Positions 17,728-26,139 of a stretch of DNA of 64,000 nt are shown piece by piece. The position numbers and the translations under genes are program-made. Each line of letters begins with the position of its first letter. Position 1 is the stretch's first letter. The notes beneath the pieces were generated by a model, which saw only the letters and a program-made list of their open reading frames with translations, was not told the origin of the DNA and searched no databases. The DNA is taken from positions 171,587 through 235,586 of the forward strand of contig CAZFEU010000001.1 in assembly GCA_964517875.1 (NCBI GenBank), written 5' to 3'. The stretch is from JAJPXC01 sp964517875 (GTDB lineage Bacteria; Bacteroidota; Bacteroidia; Bacteroidales; Muribaculaceae).

Positions 17728-18279
17728 ATGAACCTGGACGATCTAAAAAACAGTATGACGACTCTCGATGACTTTCTCGCAGAAAAATGTAGCAATACCA
17801 TCAATTTCAACACGAATACTTGCAACACAGCACAGAGCAGAATAATGAAACGCTACCGTCAAGGAGCCAGCTCAAGTATAATTCTTGCCGTTGTATTTTT
17901 AGTGGCTTGGCATGTCGGTCTTGGCGAGGATGCCTTTCCGACTGCCTATAAAATGTTCCTCGGAATATATTTGGTTATAGCAGCCGCATGGTATGCCTTT
18001 CTTTACATAAAGACCAAGAAAATCAACATTGCACTTTCCACACCGATTGATACGCTCAAGCAAGTCAAGGCTCTGAGACTGTATGCGCTTACAGGTGAGA
18101 TTGTGCTTGGCATGGCAATGGCTGTGTTCTTTACGTTGTTCCTTTCCAACCTTTGGGTGGTGGGACGATACCGATTTTGGATTATCATAGCCGCAACGGT
18201 AATTTTCACAGTACTTTTGATCACAGTTTTTCTGCCGCGTACCATCCGCGACTTCAAAAACCTCTCCGCCATCGAATAA
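17728..18279 (+). CDS. Four-helix membrane protein, candidate anti-sigma partner
   Basis: A 183-aa protein with an N-terminal cytoplasmic segment of ~45 residues and four predicted transmembrane helices (~48-65, 70-90, 118-140, 147-168). The start is ATG at 17728, one base after the sigma-factor stop (TAATATG). Position and coupling suggest that it holds the sigma factor at the membrane. I see no zinc-binding HxxxCxxC motif and no classical anti-sigma domain, so this role is inferred from context only. This type of pair is common in Bacteroidales. Confidence 0.65.
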   Translation: MNLDDLKNSMTTLDDFLAEKCSNTINFNTNTCNTAQSRIMKRYRQGASSSIILAVVFLVAWHVGLGEDAFPTAYKMFLGIYLVIAAAWYAFLYIKTKKINIALSTPIDTLKQVKALRLYALTGEIVLGMAMAVFFTLFLSNLWVVGRYRFWIIIAATVIFTVLLITVFLPRTIRDFKNLSAIE

Positions 18280-18343
18280 ACTAATATGTAGATTCTCATA
18301 ATGGCAAAATATCAGCTATAGGTAACAGACCACTGCATAATTG

Positions 18344-18383
18344 AATAGCCGACACTCAACAGAGCATCGGCTATTTGCTTTTA
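18344..18383. terminator. Terminator after the sigma/membrane-protein pair
   Basis: A nine-base stem AATAGCCGA / TCGGCTATT with a 14-base loop, followed by GCTTTTA. It lies 64 bases after the stop and could also serve the minus-strand small ORF. Confidence 0.75.
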
Positions 18384-18397
18384 TTATGTATATTGTG

Positions 18398-18553
18398 CTA
18401 TCGCAAGAAATTGAACATGCCATCAAAAAAACAGTATGTAACAATTCCCCATATTAGAGATACAGGTAACATCCACATACCCAGTAAATCATCTTCTTCA
18501 GCAATCTCTAATTCTTCATCATAGTCAAGAGTATTAGAACAGGCAAGTACCAT
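18398..18553 (-). CDS. Possible small membrane protein, perhaps interrupted at its 5' end
   Basis: A 51-codon minus-strand frame starting ATG at 18553. It begins MVLACSNTLDYDEELEIAEE and continues with a strongly hydrophobic segment (WMLPVSLIWGIVTYCFFDG), ending FNFLR. An in-frame ATG 13 codons upstream (18592) is separated by one TAA at 18583-18581; the intervening codons are hydrophobic. One base change (TAA to TTA) would give a 64-aa protein with two membrane helices. It is either a short gene or a recent nonsense mutant. No homologue is recognised. Confidence 0.35.
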   Translation of the reverse strand: MVLACSNTLDYDEELEIAEEDDLLGMWMLPVSLIWGIVTYCFFDGMFNFLR

Positions 18554-18592
18554 TAGCCCAAATATACCGGTTAAAAAATATTAAAAACCCAT

Positions 18593-19111
18593 AGCCAGGG
18601 ACTGCGATGTTTCTTATATGCACACTGATAAGCACTTACTTCAAATTTGTGAAATACATTTATTCATTCCTATGTTATTTCAGGGCTACAGCGTCAAAAT
18701 ATCATCCATCTATATGTCGGAGCGGTATGGAATGATATCAGCTCAAATAGCCTCACATCCTCCACAAGCCAGCTCGCTGCGCTCGCAGTCATGTGGTTAT
18801 ATAGAGTGCAGCCCTGCGGGCTATTTGCGTAGACTAAACATTTTGACGCGCTTGCCCTGAACGATGCTACTCTGCTGATGAAGTGGCAAACTTAGCCGAA
18901 CTCATCATGCGACTCTTGGGAGTCTTTAGCTCATTACACACGGTTGCGCCCACCCAACATTACTTCTTAAGCGTAGGTAAATATTCACCATTAAATCCGT
19001 TATCCATATATCGTATTTAACATAATACTGATTATGTCCAGTTGAGAATATTATGGCTATTGCCCTATTTTTGCCCTGTTTTAGCTTCGGCGATATTGTA
19101 ATTTTGTAATA
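18593..19111. other. Intergenic stretch with an inverted-repeat element
   Basis: I see no gene. Bases 18681-18700 (CAGGGCTACAGCGTCAAAAT) and 18840-18859 (ATTTTGACGCGCTTGCCCTG) are imperfect inverted repeats enclosing ~140 bases. That interval holds CTCGCTGCGCTCGC and GCCCTGCGGGC palindromes. The size resembles a small non-autonomous repeat element. Confidence 0.4.
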
Positions 19112-19144
19112 TTGGGTGATATTTTAAAAAATGGTGTATCTTTG
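19112..19144 (+). promoter_or_regulatory. Promoter of the PH-like membrane protein gene
   Basis: TTG at 19112-19114 and TATCTTTG at 19137-19144 with a 22-base spacer. A second TAnnTTTG match, TAGTTTTG at 19181-19188, lies closer to the start but has no good -33 element. Confidence 0.55.
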
Positions 19145-19210
19145 TATTAATAATTATTTTATCACAAAGTGCAAAAATTGTAGTTTTGCGCAGTATTTAT
19201 CTCACAGACT

Positions 19211-19687
19211 ATGAAATCGACAATTTCTTTTAGCCGGTTTGCCACCATCCTAACAGCCATAGTGTCAGGAGCGTTGTTTGTGGCGTGCATCACTACAGTC
19301 AAAGATAAGCCAGTCTTTTTCACTCTGTTGGCCATCTACATCGTATTATTTGTATCCATGCTATTTTACGGAGCTGCCTATATTAAAGTTGACAGCGATA
19401 ATATCGTGTTAGGCAGTCTGTTAAGAGGCAAAAAGTTACCCATGTGTGATGTGGATAATGTAGAGCTATTCCACCCGAGCGCTGGTGCAATAAGAATCTG
19501 CGCATCTGGTGGGTTTATGGGCTATTGGGGCGTTTTTCGAGAAAATGGCATCGGAAAATATTATGGCTTCTACGGGGATCCTTCCAAATGCTTTCTCGTC
19601 AGTATGAAGAGTGGGAAAAGATATGTTTTAGGTTGCAAACAGCCTGAAAAAATGGTTGAATACATCAAATCACAAATTAGTAAATAA
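19211..19687 (+). CDS. Small membrane protein with a bacterial PH-like domain
   Basis: A 158-aa protein with two N-terminal transmembrane helices (~10-28 and ~36-57). A soluble ~95-residue domain follows, with beta-rich sequence AYIKVDSDNIVLGSLLRGKK and KCFLVSMKSGKRYVLGCKQP, then a terminal helix (PEKMVEYIKSQI). This layout matches bacterial PH-domain membrane proteins (bPH). Its function is unknown. It carries its own promoter and terminator, so it is probably a single-gene unit. Confidence 0.65.
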   Translation: MKSTISFSRFATILTAIVSGALFVACITTVKDKPVFFTLLAIYIVLFVSMLFYGAAYIKVDSDNIVLGSLLRGKKLPMCDVDNVELFHPSAGAIRICASGGFMGYWGVFRENGIGKYYGFYGDPSKCFLVSMKSGKRYVLGCKQPEKMVEYIKSQISK

Positions 19688-19710
19688 GCTTCTTCTCGAA
19701 ATTGTAATAA

Positions 19711-19754
19711 GGTCCATAACGGCGCTGAGCAATCGGCAGGTTATGGACCCTTTT
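19711..19754 (+). terminator. Terminator of the PH-like gene, copy 1 of a repeated hairpin
   Basis: Stem GGTCCATAAC / GTTATGGACC with a partly paired interior (GCTGA..TCgGC) and a CTTTTATTT tail, 23 bases after the stop. It is homologous to the terminator at 20241-20288. Confidence 0.85.
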
Positions 19755-19809
19755 ATTTACAAGCGAAGGCTACAAACACGTCGAAAAATTTTTAATAGTC
19801 ACTGCATTT

Positions 19810-19825
19810 CTCAACAAATGTTGAG
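19810..19825. promoter_or_regulatory. Palindrome over a -33 element
   Basis: CTCAAC-AAAT-GTTGAG is a perfect inverted repeat. Its right half contains the TTG (19821-19823) used as the -33 element of the next promoter, so a regulator bound there would block transcription. Confidence 0.4.
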
Positions 19826-19854
19826 AGTAAACAACGAACTCGTCTTTACATTTG
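19821..19854 (+). promoter_or_regulatory. Promoter of the small secreted protein gene
   Basis: TTG at 19821-19823, a 23-base spacer and TACATTTG at 19847-19854, which matches TAnnTTTG exactly. Confidence 0.55.
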
Positions 19855-19882
19855 CGCCATAATAACTTTAATACATTTTATT

Positions 19883-20218
19883 ATGAAAAAGATCTATTTC
19901 CTGATTATTTGCGCAGTTTTTACACTCAATGCAAGCGCACAATTCAAGTTCAAGAGCTTGGATAACAACGATGGTAAGACCACTATTGTAATTGTGGACG
20001 ACAATTACACATCGAGTTCAGAAACTTGCTGCGCAAAGTTTAACAACAATGGTAAAACATACGATGCTACATCCATGATCACCACACAAGAGGGTAATAA
20101 GATGTCGATAACCATGACATTCAAGAAAATGAAGAAATTCAACAACACATCTATTACACTCACACTCAACGGACAACAAGTAAACGTTCCAACCAACTTA
20201 AACAAAATGAATCCATAA
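19883..20218 (+). CDS. Small secreted protein, unknown function
   Basis: A 111-aa protein with a clear signal peptide (MKKIYFLIICAVFTLNASAQ, cleavage expected after SAQ). The mature ~91 residues are rich in Asn, Thr, Lys and Met, with a Cys pair in SSETCCAKF. The alternating pattern (SITMTFKKMKKF, SITLTLNGQQVNV) suggests a beta-sandwich. No family is recognised. It has its own promoter with a palindromic site and its own terminator. Confidence 0.6.
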   Translation: MKKIYFLIICAVFTLNASAQFKFKSLDNNDGKTTIVIVDDNYTSSSETCCAKFNNNGKTYDATSMITTQEGNKMSITMTFKKMKKFNNTSITLTLNGQQVNVPTNLNKMNP

Positions 20219-20240
20219 GGTTTCGACTGTAAGATTTGCA

Positions 20241-20288
20241 CGTCCATAACTTCGCTGAGCGATCAGCGGGCTATGGACGCTTCTTTTT
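20241..20288 (+). terminator. Terminator of the secreted-protein gene, copy 2 of the repeated hairpin
   Basis: CGTCCATA / TATGGACG outer stem and a perfect inner CGCTGA-GCGA-TCAGCG hairpin, then CTTCTTTTT. It starts 22 bases after the stop. The order and sequence match the hairpin at 19711. Confidence 0.85.
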
Positions 20289-20570
20289 GGGGCTACTTCT
20301 GAGTTGCAAATGGGGCGGGATGTGATTATGTTGCTTTTGTCGCAAAATTGTTGATAACTTGTTTTGGCAAGATGGAATTTTTTAGCGACTTTTGCAAGGA
20401 CGTTGCGCATTAAGTTTTCCAAAACGAGAAACTTCCACTTTACAAAGTTGTCGCAAAAGCGAAACTCTGTATTAGTAATCTTTTTCCAAATGGCAAACTC
20501 CGCACCGACAATATTTGCCCAACTGGTAAACAATTGAATGTTGCATTTTTTAAAATTTTGACACTATAAT
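20289..20570. other. nrdJ leader region with repeated TTGTCGCAAAA
   Basis: There is no convincing gene. TTGTCGCAAAA occurs at 20337-20347 and 20448-20458, and an inverted relative GCGACTTTTGC lies between them near 20385. No cobalamin riboswitch core could be recognised despite the B12-dependent enzyme downstream. A minus-strand 111-codon frame spans this region and the terminator and is probably spurious. Confidence 0.45.
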
Positions 20571-23111
20571 ATGGAAGAAAATAAATCGTACACCTACGAT
20601 GAGGTATACTCCAAAGCGCTGGAATACTTTGATGGTGACCAACTTGCGGCAAGAGTATGGTCGAGCAAGTATGCGCTGAAGGATTCGTTGGGCAATATTT
20701 TTGAGCAGACCCCCGACGATATGCACCACCGCCTTGCCGCTGAGTTTGCACGTATCGAGAGTAAATATCCCAACCCAATGAGTCATGATGAGATATTTGA
20801 TTTGTTCAAAGATTTCCGCTACATCGTGCCCCAGGGTAGCCCAATGACAGGCATCGGTAACGATTATCAGGTGAGCTCGTTGAGCAATTGCTTCGTCGTT
20901 GGCCTTGATGGAACTCCCGACTCCTATGGCGGTGTGATACGAATTGACGAGGAGCAGGTGCAGCTGATGAAACGCCGCGGTGGTGTGGGACATGACCTGT
21001 CGCACATACGTCCAAAGGGGATGCCGGTGAAAAATTCGGCCCTGACATCCACAGGTCTTGTACCATTTATGGAGCGCTACTCCAACTCTACACGTGAAGT
21101 AGCCCAGGACGGCAGGCGCGGAGCCTTAATGCTCACCGTAAGTATTAAGCACCCTGATTCGGAAGCATTTATCGATGCCAAGATGACACAGGGCAAAGTG
21201 ACTGGTGCCAATGTGTCGGTACGCATCGACGACGACTTCATGCAATCAGCTATCGAAGGGAAGCCCTACCGTCAGCAATTCCCGGTTGATTCCTCCGACC
21301 CTAAAGTAGTCAAAGAGGTAGATGCCAAGAGTATATGGGAAAAGATAATACATAATGCGTGGAAATCGGCCGAGCCCGGAGTGCTATTTTGGGACACCGT
21401 GGCCCGTGAGTCAGTGCCCGACTGCTATGCCGATTTAGGTTTCCGCACCATCTCCACCAACCCTTGCGGTGAGATACCCTTGTGCCCCTACGACAGCTGC
21501 CGACTGATGGCCATCAACCTTTACTCGTATGTGAAAAATCCGTTTACCGACAAGGCCGAGTTTGACTTCGATCTTTTCCGCAAGCACGTGGCCAAAGCTC
21601 AGCGACTGATGGACGACATCATCGACCTGGAAATGGAAAAAATTGACAAAATCATAAGTAAAATTGACGAAGATCCCGAAACGGATGAAGTGAAGAGTAC
21701 CGAACGGCACCTCTGGGAGAAAATCCGCACAAAGACTCTCAAGGGCCGTCGCACAGGCTTAGGCACCACGGCTGAAGGTGACATGATCGCCGCAATGGGG
21801 CTGAAGTACGGCACACCTCAGGCCACTGACTTCTCTGAAAATGTGCATCGAGAGCTGGCGCTGGCTGCCTATGGCTCATCGGTGGAGCTTGCATCAGAAC
21901 GTGGGACATTTGAGGTATACGACTCTGAACGTGAGAAACAAAATCCTTATATCCAGCGCTTACGTGAGGCATCGCCAAGTCTGTATGATGAGATGCTGAA
22001 ACATGGTCGCCGCAACATAGCTTGCCTCACCATAGCCCCCACTGGCACTACTTCGCTTATGACCCGCACATCGTCGGGCATTGAGCCAGTGTTTATGCCT
22101 GTGTACATGCGTCGCCGCAAGGTCAACCCCAACGATGCCGATGTGCATGTGGATTACGTCGATGACATGGGTGATGCATTCGAGGAATACATTGTTTACC
22201 ATCCCAAGTTTATCGAATGGATGAAGGTAAACAATATAGATCCCACAAAACGCTATACCCAAGAAGAAATTGATGAGATGCTTGCCCGCTCACCCTATGC
22301 CGGAGCATCGGCCAACGATATTGACTGGCTGGAAAAAGTGAAAATGCAGGGTCGTATACAGAAGTGGGTTGATCACTCGATATCCGTGACAATCAACTTG
22401 CCCGAAGATGTTTCCGAAGAGACTGTGGCACAACTCTATGAGGAAGCATGGCGTCAAGGGTGCAAAGGATGCACCGTATACCGTGATGGTTCACGTTCGG
22501 GCGTTCTGGTATCGGTCGACAAGAAGGCTGATGTGAAGCCTGGACTGGCCAACGTTCGCCCCTTCATTCTCAAGCGTCCTGTAGAGCTTGAGGCAGATGT
22601 GGTGCGCTTCCAGAACAACAAAGAAAAATGGATAGCCTTTGTGGGTCTTGTCGACGGTCGCCCATATGAGATTTTCACTGGTCCAGCCGATGATGAAGAC
22701 GGCATATTCTGTCCCAAGTCAGTGTCGCATGGAAAGATCATCAAGGCCATCGACAGTGCTGGCAACAAGCGCTATGACTTCCAGTTTATCAACAAACGCG
22801 GATATAAGACCACTATCGAGGGCCTCAGTGAGAAATTCAACCCCGAATACTGGAACTATGCCAAACTCATTTCTGGAGTGCTTCGCTACGGAATGCCTAT
22901 TGATCAGGTGCTCAAACTTGTGGGTGGTCTGGAGCTCAACTCTGAGTCAATCAACACTTGGAAGATGGGTGTTGAGCGAGCCCTGAAGAAGTATCTGCCC
23001 AACGGCACAAAGGCTACGGGCCAAACGTGCCCCAACTGCGGCAAGGAGTCACTCATATATCAGGAAGGATGCCTGATATGCACCGAGTGCGGCACATCAA
23101 AATGTGGCTAA
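20571..23111 (+). CDS. nrdJ: Adenosylcobalamin-dependent ribonucleotide reductase (class II)
   Basis: An 846-aa class II RNR that makes deoxyribonucleotides using B12 instead of oxygen. The active-site region STNPCGEIPLCPYDSCRL carries a catalytic Cys (~300). The substrate-binding glycine loop is CLTIAPTGTTSLMTRTSSG (~484-502), followed by GIEPVF. A partner Cys pair with redox function is expected in the C-terminal tail, where CPNC, CLIC and CGTSKCG form a zinc-ribbon-like motif. Adjacent palindromic DNA repeats precede it. It needs cobalamin import or salvage elsewhere in the genome. Confidence 0.95.
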   Translation: MEENKSYTYDEVYSKALEYFDGDQLAARVWSSKYALKDSLGNIFEQTPDDMHHRLAAEFARIESKYPNPMSHDEIFDLFKDFRYIVPQGSPMTGIGNDYQVSSLSNCFVVGLDGTPDSYGGVIRIDEEQVQLMKRRGGVGHDLSHIRPKGMPVKNSALTSTGLVPFMERYSNSTREVAQDGRRGALMLTVSIKHPDSEAFIDAKMTQGKVTGANVSVRIDDDFMQSAIEGKPYRQQFPVDSSDPKVVKEVDAKSIWEKIIHNAWKSAEPGVLFWDTVARESVPDCYADLGFRTISTNPCGEIPLCPYDSCRLMAINLYSYVKNPFTDKAEFDFDLFRKHVAKAQRLMDDIIDLEMEKIDKIISKIDEDPETDEVKSTERHLWEKIRTKTLKGRRTGLGTTAEGDMIAAMGLKYGTPQATDFSENVHRELALAAYGSSVELASERGTFEVYDSEREKQNPYIQRLREASPSLYDEMLKHGRRNIACLTIAPTGTTSLMTRTSSGIEPVFMPVYMRRRKVNPNDADVHVDYVDDMGDAFEEYIVYHPKFIEWMKVNNIDPTKRYTQEEIDEMLARSPYAGASANDIDWLEKVKMQGRIQKWVDHSISVTINLPEDVSEETVAQLYEEAWRQGCKGCTVYRDGSRSGVLVSVDKKADVKPGLANVRPFILKRPVELEADVVRFQNNKEKWIAFVGLVDGRPYEIFTGPADDEDGIFCPKSVSHGKIIKAIDSAGNKRYDFQFINKRGYKTTIEGLSEKFNPEYWNYAKLISGVLRYGMPIDQVLKLVGGLELNSESINTWKMGVERALKKYLPNGTKATGQTCPNCGKESLIYQEGCLICTECGTSKCG

Positions 23112-23141
23112 TCATGCTTTAAACTTTTATTCTGATAATTT

Positions 23142-23186
23142 TGGTCGGTTTTTGAAATTTTTTTCTCGAAAATCGGCCAATATTTT
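23142..23186 (+). terminator. nrdJ terminator
   Basis: A 15-base stem (TTGGTCGGTTTTTGA with TCGAAAATCGGCCAA) that pairs fully in RNA, using three G-U wobbles, followed by TATTTT. It begins 30 bases after the stop. The wobble pairs show that it is selected as RNA on the plus strand. Confidence 0.6.
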
Positions 23187-23273
23187 ATGAATTTACGCTA
23201 ATTTTAGCGGGCCAAAACCAACGGCATAACCAAAGCGTAGAGAATAAGCAACATAATTATACCCTAAATCGCT

Positions 23274-25952
23274 ATGAATATATCATTTAACATCGATTAC
23301 CGCACCAACTGGGGTGAGTCGGTCTACCTCTCAGGCAACATACCCGAGCTGGGCAATGGAGACCTGTCGAAAGCCGTGAAACTCACACTCACAGGCTCCC
23401 AGTCGTGGTCGCTCGACCTCGAAGTTGCCGACAATACTCGCAATTTCGAGTACTCCTACATCGTGCGCCATGAAAATGGGTTCACCAAATGCGAGTGGGG
23501 TCATCCCCATAAGTTCATCAGAGCCCGCATGTCAAAATTCTATGAGATTTTTGATCGCTGGCAGGATCAACCATGGGATAAGCCCTACTATTCAACAGCT
23601 TTCACAAAATGTATATGTCATCGCGACACCCGTGACCAGCAGCTTGTACCCAAGAATGGCATATTATCAATCGAAGTCTCAGCACCCATGGTAGGCTCAG
23701 ATAATGTGCTCGCAATCAGTGGCAAATGCAACGCTTTGGGCAATTGGGATCCTAAGGCTGCGGTGGTGATGAACGACGCTGACTTCCCTTCATGGCGCGT
23801 TAACATCGACATGACCGAGACTGAAATCCCATTTGAATTTAAATTTCTGGTTCTCAACAAGTCGACAAAGGCCGTAGTGGCATGGGAGGGTGGTGACAAT
23901 CGCCAATTCTCTATCACTCCTGCGCGCAAAAATGAGGTGCTCGTTTTAGCCGGTCTGAGATTTATCAATCCTATGACACCCTGGCATGGTGCCGGCACAG
24001 CTATTCCTGTATTCTCTATCCGCACCGACGACGATTTTGGCGTAGGCGACTTCAACGACCTGAAAAAGATGGTTGACTGGGCAGTAATGACCGGCCAGAA
24101 TTTTCTGCAAATACTCCCTATCAATGATACGACCATGACTCATACGTGGACCGACTCGTATCCCTACAACGCCAACTCCACTTTCGCTCTGCATCCCCAA
24201 TTCCTGCATCTTCCACTGGTAGGACGGCTTAATGACCCCAACCGGCAGGCATATTACGACAATCTTGGCCGTGAACTCAACGCCCTGCCACAAATTGACT
24301 ACGAGCGCGTTAATAATGCCAAGCGTGAATTCATTCGCGAAATATTCGCTCAGGATGGAGCACAAACTATAGCCACACCTGAATTCAAGAGCTTTGTGGA
24401 ACGCAATGCCGAGTGGCTCACACCCTACGCCGCTTTCTGTGTGCTCCGCGACCGCATGGGCACACCCGAAATGAGCCAATGGGGCCAGTACGCTGTCTAT
24501 GATAAACGCAAAATTGACAAATTCGTGGCTGATAACGCTGATGATATCAATTGTGTTTATTTCACCCAGTATCACCTCGACCGTCAGATGCGTGAAGCCC
24601 GCGATTACGCCCATTCACGCGGCATAGCCATCAAGGGTGATATACCCATCGGCATTTCCCGTACCAGTGTCGACGCATGGATCAACCCTCGTCTGTTCAA
24701 TCTCAACTGCCAGGCAGGCGCCCCCCCGGATGACTTCTCTGTGCTTGGTCAGAACTGGGGATTTCCAACTTACAACTGGGAGGAAATGAACCGCGATGGT
24801 TTCCAATGGTGGAAATCTCGTTTCCGCAAAATGTCGGAATACTTCGACGCTTATCGTATCGACCACGTGCTGGGATTCTTCCGTATATGGCAGATACCGA
24901 TGGATGCCGTTCACGGATTGCTCGGAGTGTTCAACCCCGCCCTACCCTACACGCCCGATGAGCTTAAATACAACTACGATTTCTGGCTCGACATCGACCT
25001 GCAAACCACTCCATATATCATGGACTACTTCCTGGGCGACTTTTTCGGCGAATACACCGACGAAGCACGCGACCGTTTCCTTATTCCAGCAGGATACGGC
25101 CGCTACAAACTCCGCAGCGAGGTTGACACCCAGCGCAAAGTGGTTGACTACTTTGCCACACAACCTAAGGACGATAAGAGCAACAAACTCTGTAATGCCC
25201 TGTTGGGCCTGATTGACGAGGTGCTGTTTATCGAGGATCCATACGAGGCAGGCAAATATCATCCACGCATATCCGCCCAATTCACTTACATATACCGCTC
25301 TCTTACAGAATACGAGCGCTGGTGTTTCGATCGACTGTACAACGATTTCTACTATCATCGACACAACGACTTCTGGTACGGAAAGGCCATGTGGAAACTC
25401 CCCCCACTGATCGATTCTACCGACATGCTCACCTGTGCCGAGGACCTCGGAATGATACCCGACTGTGTGCCTGCAGTGATGAGCGCACTTGAGATTTTAT
25501 CGCTCGAAATACAGCGTATGCCCAAGGATCCAAAGAGTGAATTTGGCAACACCTACAATTACCCCTACTACTCTGTTTGCACCACCTCTACCCACGACAT
25601 GGGTGGCATACGAGCTTGGTGGGAATCCGACCGCGAAGCCACACAGCGCTTCTACAACAATGTGCTCCATGCCATGGGCACCGCACCATATTTTGCCGAG
25701 CCATGGATATGTGAGAAGATTATCGGGCTGCACCTCTCTTCACCTTCGATGCTTTGCATCCTCCCACTGCAAGACTGGCTATCGATGGACGGTGAAATGC
25801 GCCGCGAAAATCCCGCCGATGAGCAGATCAACGTGCCCGCTAATCCCCGGCACTACTGGCGCTATCGCATGCATCTTACCGTAGAGCAGTTAATGGCTTC
25901 TTCGACTTTCAACAATCGGATGCGCGACATGATCAAGAGCTCAGGTCGTTGA
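23274..25952 (+). CDS. malQ: 4-alpha-glucanotransferase (amylomaltase) with two CBM20 domains
   Basis: An 892-aa GH77 enzyme that transfers alpha-1,4-glucan segments and releases glucose, used in maltodextrin and glycogen metabolism. Two starch-binding CBM20 modules occupy ~1-110 and ~125-225. The GH77 barrel follows: SYPYNANSTFALHPQFL (~298), nucleophile Asp in YFDAYRIDHVLGFFRIW (~525), acid/base Glu in LTCAEDLGMIPDCV (~723) and the third carboxylate in TSTHDMGGIRAWW (~775). The CBM20-CBM20-GH77 layout is the plant DPE2-like form common in Bacteroidetes. The ATG at 23274 begins the first CBM20. Confidence 0.96.
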   Translation: MNISFNIDYRTNWGESVYLSGNIPELGNGDLSKAVKLTLTGSQSWSLDLEVADNTRNFEYSYIVRHENGFTKCEWGHPHKFIRARMSKFYEIFDRWQDQPWDKPYYSTAFTKCICHRDTRDQQLVPKNGILSIEVSAPMVGSDNVLAISGKCNALGNWDPKAAVVMNDADFPSWRVNIDMTETEIPFEFKFLVLNKSTKAVVAWEGGDNRQFSITPARKNEVLVLAGLRFINPMTPWHGAGTAIPVFSIRTDDDFGVGDFNDLKKMVDWAVMTGQNFLQILPINDTTMTHTWTDSYPYNANSTFALHPQFLHLPLVGRLNDPNRQAYYDNLGRELNALPQIDYERVNNAKREFIREIFAQDGAQTIATPEFKSFVERNAEWLTPYAAFCVLRDRMGTPEMSQWGQYAVYDKRKIDKFVADNADDINCVYFTQYHLDRQMREARDYAHSRGIAIKGDIPIGISRTSVDAWINPRLFNLNCQAGAPPDDFSVLGQNWGFPTYNWEEMNRDGFQWWKSRFRKMSEYFDAYRIDHVLGFFRIWQIPMDAVHGLLGVFNPALPYTPDELKYNYDFWLDIDLQTTPYIMDYFLGDFFGEYTDEARDRFLIPAGYGRYKLRSEVDTQRKVVDYFATQPKDDKSNKLCNALLGLIDEVLFIEDPYEAGKYHPRISAQFTYIYRSLTEYERWCFDRLYNDFYYHRHNDFWYGKAMWKLPPLIDSTDMLTCAEDLGMIPDCVPAVMSALEILSLEIQRMPKDPKSEFGNTYNYPYYSVCTTSTHDMGGIRAWWESDREATQRFYNNVLHAMGTAPYFAEPWICEKIIGLHLSSPSMLCILPLQDWLSMDGEMRRENPADEQINVPANPRHYWRYRMHLTVEQLMASSTFNNRMRDMIKSSGR

Positions 25953-25971
25953 CCTAATCTTTTCCACAATA

Positions 25972-26008
25972 ACGAGGCGGTGACTCCAATCACCGCCTCG
26001 TGCTTTTT
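25972..26008 (+). terminator. malQ terminator
   Basis: A perfect 12-base stem ACGAGGCGGTGA / TCACCGCCTCGT with a six-base loop, then GCTTTTT. Confidence 0.9.
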
Positions 26009-26069
26009 GTGATTGAGCTGCTTACGATTTAACAATTATTATCGCACAACCACTAAAAGTGGCCACCGT

Positions 26070-26086
26070 TTGGCATGGTTATTGCA
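26070..26086 (+). promoter_or_regulatory. Sigma-54 (-24/-12) promoter of clpC
   Basis: TTGGCATGGTTATTGCA: the GG (26072-26073) and GC (26084-26085) are exactly ten bases apart, and TTGGCA and TTGC match the RpoN consensus. It lies 54 bases before the clpC start. A TACTTTTG primary-sigma-like box (26098-26105) lies just downstream, and a CCACT/AGTGG inverted repeat just upstream (~26050-26062). Confidence 0.7.
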
Positions 26087-26139
26087 TAAATTTTTAGTAC
26101 TTTTGTAAATTAAATCGACAACTTAAAGCTTTACACATA

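Noticed and set aside
18618..18860. Plus-strand 80-codon frame
   Set aside because: It runs through the inverted-repeat element and its palindromes; the composition follows the repeats, not a protein.
19160..19210. TAGTTTTG at 19181-19188 as the main promoter of the PH-like gene
   Set aside because: It matches the -7 consensus but has no -33 element; the upstream pair at 19112-19144 is better.
20198..20533. Minus-strand 111-codon frame upstream of nrdJ
   Set aside because: It crosses a terminator and the end of the secreted-protein gene. Its FCDNF and QQFCDKSN segments simply translate the repeated TTTTGCGACAA DNA. A dispersed repeat is more likely than a gene.
20289..20570. Cobalamin riboswitch before nrdJ
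   Set aside because: I could not recognise the B12-box core or its flanking stems; only short repeats were visible.
23142..23210. TAATTTTG at 23137-23144 as the malQ promoter
   Set aside because: It overlaps the nrdJ terminator stem and has no -33 element; the ~130-base leader is possible but unsupported.
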